DNA from: Coprinellus micaceus
Lineage: Eukaryota; Basidiomycota; Agaricomycetes; Agaricales; Psathyrellaceae
Direction: 5' to 3'
Length of the DNA stretch: 64,000 nt
Assembly: GCA_951394405.1 (NCBI GenBank)
Contig: OX596343.1
Location: forward strand, 1-64,000
Shown here: piece by piece, positions 35,246 through 45,205 of the stretch
Layout: every line of letters begins with the position of its first letter
How positions within the stretch are numbered: the first letter of the stretch is position 1
The notes under the pieces: generated by a model
What the model was told of the DNA's origin: nothing
What the model saw: only the letters and a program-made list of their open reading frames with translations
Databases searched by the model: none
Program-made: the position numbers and the translations under genes

Positions 35246-35871
35246 CGGGGAGTGAGAAGTTGGGACGTGGCTTCGGAAGTGGGTCCTTGTGGGCACACTA
35301 TCGAGAAATCGCTTCGAGAGGATCTGTCGGTCTGTGTGGACGTTCGAAGCCTTGCATACCTGAAGAAAATTGTGTACATTCCAATGCTTTCGGTCAGTGG
35401 TTGTGATTCGTTGTAGTCTTGATTAGCGCTTAGGGAGAACGTGGAAGCGATTGTTTAGCCTTCGAGTTTGAGCGAGGATCGACGATCATTCAAGTGGGGA
35501 AACATTTGAAATGTAGTCCGAGGCGTAGGCCGGTGTAAGTATCGAAATTCATTGACTGAAGAACTAAGTCTCAGGCAAAGGCAGCGCCAACGTCCCTTCA
35601 TCCAAAATCTGAAGGTGGTTCACTTAGGACCTGGACGTGATTGATACGCCCAAGCTCTGGGGTTCTTGTCATCGAGACTCGGAGCTCCAAGCTCTGAACC
35701 CATTCAATTCGCTCCCCAACGCGGCATTCACACCGCGCTTGTCTCGTCTATCCATAACCACAGAGTCGGGTACGCGAACGTATGGCCCTAGGCTGACCGT
35801 ATTCGATCGGAGATCCCCACTGCAGACCCAAGGAATTCACGATTGGTGGTTCGTCCGAACTTTGTCTCAAT
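35246..35871. other. Intergenic, no gene seen
   Basis: A gene-free stretch between family gene d and the LINE insertion. A 78-codon frame at 35637-35873 has no start context or domain. Confidence 0.4.
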
Positions 35872-35886
35872 AAGAACTTCGCAGTG
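35872..35886 (+). repeat. Target-site duplication, 5' copy
   Basis: AAGAACTTCGCAGTG is repeated exactly at 37206-37220 after the poly(A) tail, marking the 5' border of the LINE insertion. Confidence 0.9.
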
Positions 35887-37180
35887 AGACGAAAACATCA
35901 GAATCCATCTTGCATCTAAACATATGAACGACTCACTCACAAACAAACTCTCCCACTATGAAGACATGAACTGGGTGCTACACGATGTTGATGCGGACCT
36001 AATGCGCACACTGGTGAGCCGTCTACGCCGGAGGAGTGGACTCACCACGTTCAAGACGTATGAAAAGAATACCCCGCACCCGAGCTACCCAGCGGCTCAA
36101 ACCCTAGCAAAGGACGCCCGGCGGCTTGACCCAATGGACATGGATGTGCTTAAAACGCACAAATCGAACCTATTGGAAGGGGCAAAACTGAGCAAGCTAA
36201 CACAAGCGCAGATATACCAGATCCTCCTACACGAAAAAGCGTGTCAAGCTAAACCGAGGAAAGACACAGTTACGAACCTGAACCTTGCGAGAGAGGAAGC
36301 AGAGAAAAGACTTGGCTTTAAGCCAACTGACGAGACCCTGTGGATGTCCCTAAGGTCGAAATTCATCATCCCTAAAAAGGTGAAGGCCTTTATGTGGAAA
36401 CTTATGCACAACGCACTACCGTGCGGGAAAGAATGGACGAACCTTCCCGAAAGAGCGCTGTGCCCCAAATGTGGATGCACGGAAACCCCAGCACACATCC
36501 TCACTGAATGCCCGGCCACGGGCCAAGAGACTATCTGGAAGCTAGTCAGTGATCTGCTCGCAAAAAGAGAACTAACATGGCCGTCAAAGCCAACGATGGG
36601 AGACATCCTCTCAAGCTGCCTACCGATAAGGAAATCTGCGAGCCTCGGCGAACACCGGCTGTGCACCATCGCAATCACTGAATCCGCATGGCTTATCTGG
36701 GCGCTTCGGTGCAGATGGGTCATCGAAGACGAAGGAGCGGAAAACCGCACCATAAACCCTGAGGAGGCTAGGAACACCTGGCAAAAAATGATAAATTCCA
36801 AACTAACGCTCGACATCCTGGCGTCGAACGAGAAACGGTATAAAATGAAAGCTATTAAAAAACCTATAATCACCGAGACTTGGATGGACGTGGTAGATAA
36901 CCACGAAAAGCTCACCGAATCCTTGCTCAGACACAGGAACGCTGGGGTGTTAGTGAGTAGTGGAGTACCGGGTCGTCCCCCTGGGAGGAACCGATAGCTC
37001 TGAGTCTCACACTACCCTCATGACTGCAAGCATGCTTGGAGTCACGAGGGTGTCCGTAAAGAATGGATTAACCTCTGGTGGGGACTGGTATACAGTCCGC
37101 GTTCTGGTTGTCCAACCCCCCTTTTTTCTACCTGGTGTCGGGAGCGAGTATGTCTGTCCGTTCACCATATGGGTACTGCC

Positions 37181-37205
<25 letters not shown>
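35887..37205 (+). mobile_element. 5'-truncated non-LTR retrotransposon (LINE)
   Basis: A 1.3 kb insertion bounded by a perfect 15-base target-site duplication. It holds the C-terminal end of an ORF2-type protein, a 185-base 3' untranslated part and a run of 27 A at 37181-37207. The missing endonuclease and reverse-transcriptase domains show 5' truncation, the usual result of incomplete target-primed reverse transcription. The perfect duplication and unbroken A-run imply a recent insertion, so a full-length parent is probably active elsewhere in this genome. Confidence 0.9.
35888..36997 (+). pseudogene. LINE ORF2 C-terminal fragment with zinc-knuckle (zf-RVT)
   Basis: The frame is open from the insertion border to 36997 (first ATG at 35924, then 357 aa). 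Residues about 145-215 from that ATG carry the zf-RVT hallmark: VKAFMWKLMHNALPCG followed by CPKCGC, TPAHILTEC and an IWKL helix, as found after the reverse transcriptase of fungal and plant non-LTR elements. The reverse transcriptase and endonuclease are absent, so the protein cannot act alone. The ATG is internal to the original ORF and not a genuine start. Confidence 0.85.
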
Positions 37206-37212
<7 letters not shown>

Positions 37213-37220
37213 TCGCAGTG
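37206..37220 (+). repeat. Target-site duplication, 3' copy
   Basis: AAGAACTTCGCAGTG overlaps the end of the A-run and exactly matches 35872-35886. Confidence 0.9.
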
Positions 37221-37793
37221 GGCCGTACATACCACGACCTGCACGCCCCTCCTCACACCACTCGTCATAATGGAACAGCTGGTCTCTAGTCGAACTCGAA
37301 CGACTTGTCGTATTTCACGCCGTCGACTGAGAGGGGTCGTCGCCCCGCAGATAGCCCTCAGTATGGATATCCCCTTCGAATTCCCGAGATCCTGGGCACT
37401 GTACGCCTACTCGCTCGCGCCGTCAGCAATACTCTCGAGCTCAACATCAAGTCATCGACTCACCGAGTGCTCCGAAGAAGAGACGAAACACGAGGTGTTG
37501 GAGGAACGAACGAGACTCGGGCAGATATGAAAGTATTCCCGGTTCAGAATGGGTTGTGGATTTCGTGGGTGTAGGTACAAGAAACAAGAAAGAAAAAACA
37601 AGGTAAAAGTGAGCGTAGGTAGGTAGTAGCGTACGGCGGGGTGTAAAAGACGACAACAGTAACGATAAAGCAAAGGTAGAACTCCTTAACACGATTCAGT
37701 AATTAACTCCTTGACCCAAAGGATAAAGCGAGGGAGCGAGCGAGACGATCCAGCAAGACCCAAACGAACGAGGACGATGACGGATTCCGGAGA
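37221..37793. other. Spacer downstream of the fungalysin gene
   Basis: This region holds the 3' end of the minus-strand protease transcript; no other gene is evident. Minus-strand frames around 37447-37692 are Leu/Tyr/Phe-rich but lack start and splice support. Confidence 0.4.
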
Positions 37794-40002
37794 CTAACAA
37801 TCAGCCGGAATATCCGCATTATCCTGGAGCGCCCTACTACTCGCCCTCAACCCAAGTCCCCTACTCGCAAAGCCCTTGAACAGCGTACACCTATTCGCGC
37901 CGTTAAACAGGTTCTGGTCCGCCTGGATCCACGCGTCCCTCGCCTGCACGAACGTCGGGTTACACGGCTGCACAGCCAGAGACGCGATGAACAGCCTCAT
38001 ATACACGACGTTCCCCTCAGTTCCATCAGGGTTCGTCAGCTTATCCGCCGAGAACCCCTTCTCCGCGACAAGGCCCGCATACACGTTATGCAGGATATTC
38101 GCCCACACCTCCCCAATCTGGTGCACCTCCCTCAGGCCCTGGAGACTCGCGAACGTGAGCGGGTTGGTCTGGGCGTTGGTCGAATAGGGCGCAGAGCGGA
38201 TACCGGCGACGTTGTCGGTGACGTACGCGCCGAGAGCAAAGTCTTTCGTGGTCGCGGAGGTCTGCGCGAACCAGTCGGCCATGGCGTCGCCCCAGCCTTC
38301 ACCGAGTCCGCCGGCTTCCGTGGTTTGGAGGCATCGACCGGTTCCGCCGCCGGTGAGGCGGTTGGTGACGCCGTGGGTGAACTCGTGGATCATGATATCG
38401 TTCTCCATCGTGCCGTCGCGGTTGGGGTTCGTAAGAGTCCAGATGAACATGCGGCATTGACCGGGTTGACCACTAGATAGATAGATAGGTAGATAGGTAG
38501 ATGAGTTAACGAAAGAACGGAGTAAAGAGAAGGGTACGCACTCGGGAGGGGTAGCGAAGTTAGCATTGTTAGTTCCGCTAGCATCCTGCACGCTCATCTC
38601 GACACGATCGCGAGCAGCTCCGCCCTTCCCAAGGTTGTTAGTCTGGAAGTTGAACGCCGCCTCGGTGAATCCGTATCGATAGGTAACGTCGTGGAGTGAG
38701 TTCATAACGAAGAACGCGTTGGTAACTGCGGCCTGGATGTTACTCTGGACAGTGGGCTGCTGGTTGTCGTTGTACTTGGAGTTGAACACGAGTCCAGCAG
38801 CGGACTGAGCGACGAGGGTCTGACCACGGAACGCAACGACGTTGTTGCCCGACGTCGTCGTCTGCTCTGCACCGCCCTGCTGGAGGGTGTGCCAGCCGAG
38901 AGGGGATGCCTCGAGGTCCTGGGGATCGGTGACGACCTCGAGACCCTCGGTGAAGTCGACCTTGGTCATGGGGAGGACGGTGTACTGGGCGTGGGCGACG
39001 AAGTCGGTGACGGAGACGAGGTCGCCGGTGTGGGCGTCGACGTAGGCCTCGTAGAAAGCGCCGTCGGGGTTCTGGGCTTGGATGACGTGGGTGAGAGCGA
39101 CGGAGCCGTCTTCCTTGACGAAGTACTCGAGGGTGGGGTCTTGCTCGTTCTTTTGGGCGTCGAGCTGGTTCTCGACGGAGGGAAGGACTTCAGTCCACTT
39201 GAGCGAGGGAGTCGAGGGGGCGATCGAGGCTGGAGGTTGAAAAGAGAGTGGGTTGGAGAGGGTGGGGGGTGATGGATCGATGCGGCGGTTGAAGAGGACA
39301 ACAGGGAGGGAAGAAGAGACTGTCAGAGACGAAGGAAGAGTTGAGAGCGACGTAGGGACGTACCAGACGCGATATCGATCAGCGAATTACCCCACGAAAC
39401 GACCTTCCCATCCTGAATGGCCATGTTACAGACCGCGTTGGCGAAAGGAACACCATCCTAGATGATCTATCGCGTTAGATCCTCCACTTTCGCGCAGAAC
39501 GAGCAGAGGAGAGACGTACGTGCTGTTGCCTCAAGTAGGCATTCGCGGTAGTCCCGTCGGTGAACCCAGACCTCCATGCCACACCGTCGTCAGCGAAGCC
39601 CTTGGTCGACATGTACGCGAGGGCGGATTCCTTCAACGAGGGCGCGACGAGCGAGCTGCCGTTTGCGGCGGTGGTGGGGATAGCCTCGCCCTCAGCGCCG
39701 AAAACCTAGAGATCGGGGGTCTTGAGTGAGTAACGCGTTCGAGGGTGTAGATGGATGGGTTTCGATAGGACGAAGGCAGAACGCGATGGAGGAATTGGGA
39801 CTCAAGGATAGGACGGAAGAGAACATACCTTGAAGTTGCTACTGGGGTGATACGCCGTCACCTTCAAGCCCCGTCCGATGATCCTTTCGCGGTGAGTGCC
39901 CAATTTGACGGTTTGCGGCCAGGGAGCGGCTTCGACGAGGTTGAGGAGGGTCGAGAGGAGGATGGTGGTAAGGAGTGTGGTGAACATCTTGCTGAACGCC
40001 AT
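37794..40002 (-). CDS. Fungalysin, secreted M36 metalloprotease
   Basis: Exons 39829-40002, 39520-39705, 39364-39457, 38542-39229 and 37794-38472 join in phase to 606 aa, the usual size for a prepro-fungalysin. The signal peptide covers about residues 1-22 (LLTTILLSTLLNLVEA), then the FTP-type propeptide with its typical IQAQNPDGAFYEAYVDAHTG segment. The catalytic domain has HEFTH at about 410-414 (two zinc His plus catalytic Glu) and the third ligand in GLGEGWGD (Glu about 439). The intron at 38473-38541 (donor GTGCGT) restores the family motif NFATPPDGQ. Secreted fungalysins degrade extracellular proteins and, in plant pathogens, host chitinases; the role here is inferred. Nothing suggests damage. 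Confidence 0.95.
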
Positions 40003-40933
40003 TGTCAAAATGGATTAGAAGTTGAAGAAGGTGGGCTGGTGAGAGGCTCGATTCGATTCGACGATTTGTTCGACTCGGTCGACACAGAAGGTTTGGCTGC
40101 GATTCGAAAGAGAGATGGAGGGAATGCGAGCCTGCCCGTTCACGCTCAGCGAGAAACGAAGAAAAGGAAAGAACGAGAAAGAGAAAGAAAGCGGAAGGAG
40201 GAGAATCCGAACCGAGAGTGGAGGTGGGGAAGGAGGAAACGTTGTCGCGGCCATCGTGGGCTTTATATTGGTGTGTGTTCGGCGACGGCCCCTGCCGCCG
40301 TGCCCCTTGTCGCCGTCTTGGCTTCGTGGTGGTTTCCATAACAGAACAATTGTCCCCCTTTGTGCTTGTTCCCCGGAAACCAACCGCATTTGATCCCATC
40401 ATCATGGACGCCGAGCTATCTCCACGAGGGGTCCGGGCGTAATGAGGCTGAGGCGGAATGGCAGATGGCAAAGGGGCTGGATAGGAGAGACCATCGTTGA
40501 TTCGAGCGACGGTTGGGAGGTTCGAGGCTGTCCTAAACGCAATTTGTTGTGAGTCTATCTGTCGAGTTTGAAAGCATAACGAGGCAGTACCGTAGGTACA
40601 ATCTGTGGGGTCCACGACGGCCGTCACGGAAGCGCCTTGGCAGGTAGGATACAAGCCTCATTTCAATTGTGATCGAGAGCAAGCTTGAATGCGGGGTTAT
40701 TCTTGTTATACCTGTAGTGATGGTCAGCGAAACGAGGCATATGTGTGGTCGTCGTCGTTCAGAATAATTGGGGATGCACTCGCCTTGTTATTCTTGGAAC
40801 AACACCTCGTGACGGAAGGGCAGTGGGCGTACCCTGCGTCGAGGGTGTCAAGAATAGAACATAGTGAGGGGCACGTCAACGACGCAAGAATAGATATAGA
40901 GTCGAAGAGGACTAACCTTCATTAACAAGCCTC
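40003..40933. other. Fungalysin leader and promoter region
   Basis: The region contains a purine/pyrimidine-biased leader (plus strand AAGAAAAGGAAAG..., so CT-rich on the coding strand) at 40130-40220 and the TATA box below. Long minus-strand frames through here are low-complexity artefacts of the CT-rich tract. A short A+T-rich stretch at 40680-40910 has no gene. Confidence 0.4.
40261..40267 (-). promoter_or_regulatory. TATA box of the fungalysin gene
   Basis: TATAAAG on the minus strand, 259 bases upstream of the ATG at 40002. The long CT-rich leader between them is typical of inducible fungal secretory genes. Confidence 0.5.
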
Positions 40934-41185
40934 ATGTCCTCTTCATCCCACCCACCCCGTTCGACGTCGACCCATCGATCACGCCCTCTCTTCACACTTC
41001 CCCCTCGAAGTCCCGAACGACTGACCGCGATCATCGATGCCGCCAAGCTTCCTCCCGAGCACATGTCTCCTTCACACCAGCAACAACGAAAAGCAGTCTT
41101 CGGAGACCAGAGGCATACGCGCCACATGCATAACGACCAGTGCGCCAATCGCATCACGCCAATCCTCCCACCAGAGCCCGGGTGA
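40934..41185 (+). CDS. Possible small basic protein
   Basis: An 83-codon frame with its own ATG. It begins MSSSSHPPRSTSTHRSRPLF and includes a helix-like SPERLTAIIDAAKLPPEH stretch and a His-rich basic middle. Amino-acid use is more protein-like than the competing frames, but no domain, intron or homologue is recognised. The opposite-strand frame over the same bases is equally long. Confidence 0.35.
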   Translation: MSSSSHPPRSTSTHRSRPLFTLPPRSPERLTAIIDAAKLPPEHMSPSHQQQRKAVFGDQRHTRHMHNDQCANRITPILPPEPG

Positions 41186-42122
41186 CCCAGCGGAAGGAAG
41201 TCTGGCTCGTGCTGCGCATTCGCAAGGGCCCCGGAGACCCTAGCGTCCGTCTCTCAGCCTGCATGCACGCACGCGTACATGCAGCCCGGACCCGGCCTAC
41301 GCTTCAAGAATCCAAAGACCCTCGGTCTGTCCGCAGTAGGTCCGAGCACCGGGATGGAAACAGTCAACTGCGGCGACAGGGTCCTCTGGCGCTTTCTGTC
41401 CGATGTCGAGATTGGTGTCCACTGGCTGCCGTCTGCTGTCTGCTGAACGATGAATCCTCCGCCCTCTCCCCACTCGTCCTCCCTCCCTCCGACCGAAGCT
41501 CGATCCCTATTGGCTGGGCGTCGTTTCCTATTGGCTGTGAGTATATGCGTTAGGAACGCCTCAAACTGTATCTAAAAGAAGTTCGAGAACATACGGTATC
41601 CCAGGAAGCCTACCGTCGTCCTCGCGGAAGCGCTGTACTTGGCTTTGACGACCGCCTATACCGGGCATACTGCATGATATCAACGACAACCAGGTATCGT
41701 TGCTTCGCGACCGCATGCTTATTGGCGGCAACGGTATTCCGAGCACACTTTCGCTGTGTTCCCATCTTGAATTTCTCGTTAGACGCGCTTCGTGGATGTG
41801 ATGCGGGGGTGTACGTGCGTACGTTCTCTTGAGTATGGAATTGAGTGTGCTGGACGACGAGAGAGACTCTCAGTCGACCGAACACCTCAACGCCAACTCG
41901 ATTTGAAGATCGCTCAACGCGATCTCACTCTAGTACCCCGATTAGAGTGAATCGAGTTCGATACGAGGCTAGGTGAAGGGCGGGGAAGCTATCACTTGTG
42001 GGTTCAAGGTGGAGGTAGAAGGAAGAACGCAAGGAGGAGATCCGGGCGACCAAGTGAGGGCTTCGGCATCGGCCGGGGAAGCCGGGGGTATCTTATATGC
42101 ACGTTTTGAGAATGCTTGTACG
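41186..42122. other. Intergenic upstream of tRNA-Val
   Basis: No supported gene. The imperfect near-repeats GATTAGAGTGA/ACTCTAGTACCC near 41925-41950 could form a short hairpin. Overlapping frames in 41140-41885 on both strands lack start and splice support. Confidence 0.4.
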
Positions 42123-42196
42123 GGTTCGGTGGCGTAGTTGGTTATCGCATCTGTCTAACACACAGAAGGTCCCCAGTTCGAGCCTGGGTCGAATCA
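42123..42196 (+). tRNA. tRNA-Val (anticodon AAC)
   Basis: The 74-base cloverleaf is complete. The acceptor stem GGTTCGG pairs with TCGAATC and is followed by the discriminator A. The D-arm contains GTAGTTGGTTA. The anticodon stem TCTGT/ACAGA encloses the loop CTAACAC with anticodon AAC. The T-arm is CCCAGTTCGAGCCTGGG. There is no intron, and A-box and B-box promoter sequences are intact. Confidence 0.96.
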
Positions 42197-42197
42197 G

Positions 42198-42202
42198 TTT
42201 TT
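42198..42202 (+). terminator. Pol III terminator of tRNA-Val
   Basis: TTTTT begins two bases after the mature tRNA end; a stronger T7 run follows near 42239-42245. Confidence 0.8.
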
Positions 42203-42983
42203 GCCTTTCGCCTCCTCGAATCTCGATCTTTCGATCTCTTTTTTTGCCCTAGTGACTAGTCGCCCATCTCAATATCATACCGTTCGCAGTGTACGCTCCA
42301 GTCTGTAGGCTTGACGGTGTCCCCCGAGGCGACTGAATGCAGGGATCCCTCTGGAAACGTAAGTCACCGAATGCGTACCTCCCCGGTCGCGTCATACCAA
42401 CGTTCGAAGAGCTCATTTCGTCGCTGGACGGCCATTTATTAGCATTACCTCAAGAGGCATCCATGACACGAACGGTTGTGGGGCGAGTCCGAGGAGCAGA
42501 TCGGGGGCTAGGGCTGTCGGTACTAGGTACGTCATCACTCTCCTGAGTCCCGTTGCATTCGAGGATGAGAAATCGAGGGGACCACGACCTTACTTACTTC
42601 GTTCTATCTAGGTCCGACTCACCCTCGCCGATTATTCAAGTTCTCTCTGGGAGTCGGCGATACCATTACGAACATTGGTGAGGAATGGAGCGAAGGAGCT
42701 CATGAAGAATATGTACAGATACTACGGAGAGATGAAGCCGGGCGGAAAGAGGGCAGAATTATCTCGGAAAGCCGTATGCGCCAGTGTACACGTTCAACGG
42801 ATAAGGTCAGGTAATATGTAGCGGTTTTGGCGAAGGAGAGAAACGGCGGAATTGAAACAGGCGCTGGCAAGAATACAGGTACTCGAAGATCGAAGCGCCT
42901 AGAGGCATGTGTGGGGGTATTCAGGGAGTCGACCTATTCTGAGTGAGTGTCCTATTACCCGCACGAAGGACAAACTCACACAC
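42203..42983. other. Intergenic, no gene seen
   Basis: Several GTAAGTC/GTACGTC donor-like and CAG acceptor-like signals occur (42360, 42530) with short open blocks, as in the decayed modules, but no joined frame could be built. Confidence 0.35.
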
Positions 42984-43370
42984 CTAGAACGGTTCAACTG
43001 GAAGATCATCAAAATCGTAATAGAGAACCACCCGACCGGGGCCACTTTGGTTCTCGGTACCAACGTATGCCGAAACGTTCTGCAACGACGAGCGCAAGTG
43101 GGTATGCACCACAAGCGTATTCACTCGATTCATGTCCGTTCTGAGGAGCCGAAGCACCAAGTTCACAGCGACGGACTCGAGAAGCCTGGTGCGCTCGTCT
43201 GGATCGTGCAAGGTCCCAAGGATGCATATTGAGAGTGGGCCTGTGCCCGATTTTGCGAGTTGGGCGTTGAGGTGAGAGATGATTTGGATGAGAGGTGGGC
43301 TGATGTCGATTGCGATTGTTTTTGAGGACGCATGACGGGAGGCGAGTGGGGTCTGAGCCGCAACGGGCAT
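42984..43370 (-). pseudogene. Possible truncated MIF4G-like family relic (e)
   Basis: A 128-codon frame from the ATG at 43370. Its helical middle (SPPLIQIISHLNAQL, then ESVAVNLVLRLLRTDMNR) resembles the exon-1 helices of the neighbouring family proteins (for example ERVTHVLHLLFRADRM in b). It then stops where the phase-0 intron and second exon would be expected, and no second exon was found downstream. It lies on the minus strand in the palindrome position that mirrors gene d. The relationship is tentative. Confidence 0.4.
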
Positions 43371-44254
43371 TTTGGTTGAACGTTCTGCGAGCCCGCGCCG
43401 GAGGGCGTCAGTATTTGGATAAAGTGAGTCAACCAAGCGGTGTACTGACAGCCTCGAGTACGAATGAGATACTGGATAGTGGTAGAGAGGTGCCCAACAC
43501 TTGAAAGCGAGAGTGAACGACTGGGAAAACGACCTCGCCCCAGGACACAGGAGGAGGAGTGGGGAAAGAACGAAAGCGAGGTGGAGACCCACTCGTTCTT
43601 CCCGCTTTGAGCCCTTTCAAGCTTCCCAATTTGAAATACTGTCACATTTGAGCGAGGCGTATCACAGCCTCGAGGTCCCTACTTTGTGGTGTCTTCATTC
43701 AAGCGAATACCGTAGTCACCTCTCTCCTCACTGTGGACCCGTGTTACCGTCATCATCTACCACACCAAAGATACAAGACGTCTTCCTCTTGTTTCTAATG
43801 AGGTGCAAAGTGGGGAGAGGAGGGATACGCTTCAGGGTCCACTGCATGTTGGGGGTGGTGCGGCTCTCCGCAGACGATCGGTCAGCTTTTACCTTTCCTT
43901 ATCTTGCCCCATGACCACCCTCGTGTCTCATCTCGGGTAACGAAATCTTCTTTGGACTGGCTTTAGCCAAAATGGTGGAGACGGTCGTCATCGACTCGCC
44001 TTGCGTAGCTCTAGATCGAGGAAACACCACGGTTAGCGCGGAGATGGGCTGGGAGACCAGCTGGTTCTACCCAATTCTTTGCCGGCGCGTTCGTCCACTG
44101 TGTTGGACAATCGCATTATGGTTTCTCAGTTATCCATGATCGGACGGGCCTTCGATGAAGGCTACGACTACGCCTGGAATTATATGAACATTTCTATTCC
44201 CTAGGACACATGCTTCGTCCCGAAAGAGATGCTCAGTCCGGTACAAATGGATAT
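43371..44254. other. Intergenic between relic e and gene c'
   Basis: No supported gene; only short frames with no start or splice support. Confidence 0.4.
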
Positions 44255-45205
44255 CTACCGGTACATATCCATACCAAACCTATCTTCCTCCCCATCGACG
44301 TCACACTCCACTTTGCGCCTGATAGCCTCGCAAAGTTCTCTCAACTCCCAGTCCTGAAAGTCCTGAACCTCTCGGTAAGGCACACCGCACTCACACCTAA
44401 TGTCCCTCGCATCTTCCTCAAACGTCGCGATGGCAGTCCAAATCGAATCGTACGAAGGTCCCCACCAGCTCTCTGGGATCCTGTCGAACTGAGCTACGAT
44501 CTGACGCCACGACGAAGGTGACAACTTGATGCCCGAACCCGCGAGCCCGCGCGAGACGAAGGTGAAGAGTATAAGGTTGAATAGGTCTGGGGTTGTTGCC
44601 TTGGGTAGAATGGATCCTAAAGCCCGAGCGAGGTCGAGCCCGCCAATGCTCCTCGCGTGCAAGTCGGCGAGGATCGCTGTGTGAGATTCCAGCTGCTGTA
44701 TTTGGTGAGGGTCAACGTAGCCGCCGTTAACATTCTGGAGAGCGCGAGATGAATTAAAACACATCCTATGGTGATCCTAGAGATAGAGACCCACCTTCCA
44801 AACGCCTTCGAATCTGGACATCGCGCTGTTTGCAAGGCCCGATATGAAGACGGCGCCCAGCTGTGAATCTTCCTGAACAATCCTATTGCGCACTTCATAC
44901 GCAATGCACGCCAGCGTGCGCGAGAACTCGACTCTGAGATACTGCTCGTCGTTGAAGAGGACGTTAATAACCGCAGAGACACGCTTCTTGAGCGTATCCC
45001 AGCTGATCCGGTCGTACAATCCATCCTTACCACGGTGAGGGCCGTCGAAGATGTACTCTGTGAGAATGGCCGCGACTTCGTCGATCGTCTCCTTGGGAGC
45101 GATGTAGAAGATGCGCTGGTCGAGTAGATTTTCTTTGCAATTAATGGGTGGCCCTTTCACCCCGGAGAGGGATAAGGTTCGAAGAGTTCGTTGGAGTCCT
45201 TGCAT
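44255..45205 (-). CDS. MIF4G-like family protein c'
   Basis: Exons 44795-45205 and 44255-44734 splice in phase 0 (60-base intron, donor GTGGGT, acceptor CTCTCCAG) to 296 aa. Exon 1 ends MSRFEGVWK, the family's aromatic junction. Exon 2 opens NVNGGY, not the usual Asp/Glu-Ala, and contains the helix TAILADLHARSIGGLDLA and the conserved FNLILFTFVSRGLAGSGIKL, which matches gene c best (FHIMLLEFVSRGLTHSALKL). The tail is WELRELCEAIRRKVE. It lies in inverted orientation to gene c, at a mirrored position about the same centre as the big palindrome, so c and c' are probably the diverged products of the same ancestral inversion duplication. Confidence 0.85.

Noticed and set aside
37181..37207. Homopolymer A as sequence artefact
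   Set aside because: It is the retrotransposon tail, directly followed by a perfect copy of the target-site duplication.
39839..40654. 270-codon minus-strand frame across the fungalysin start
   Set aside because: It overlaps the protease exon 1 and signal peptide in another frame and mostly translates a CT-rich leader.
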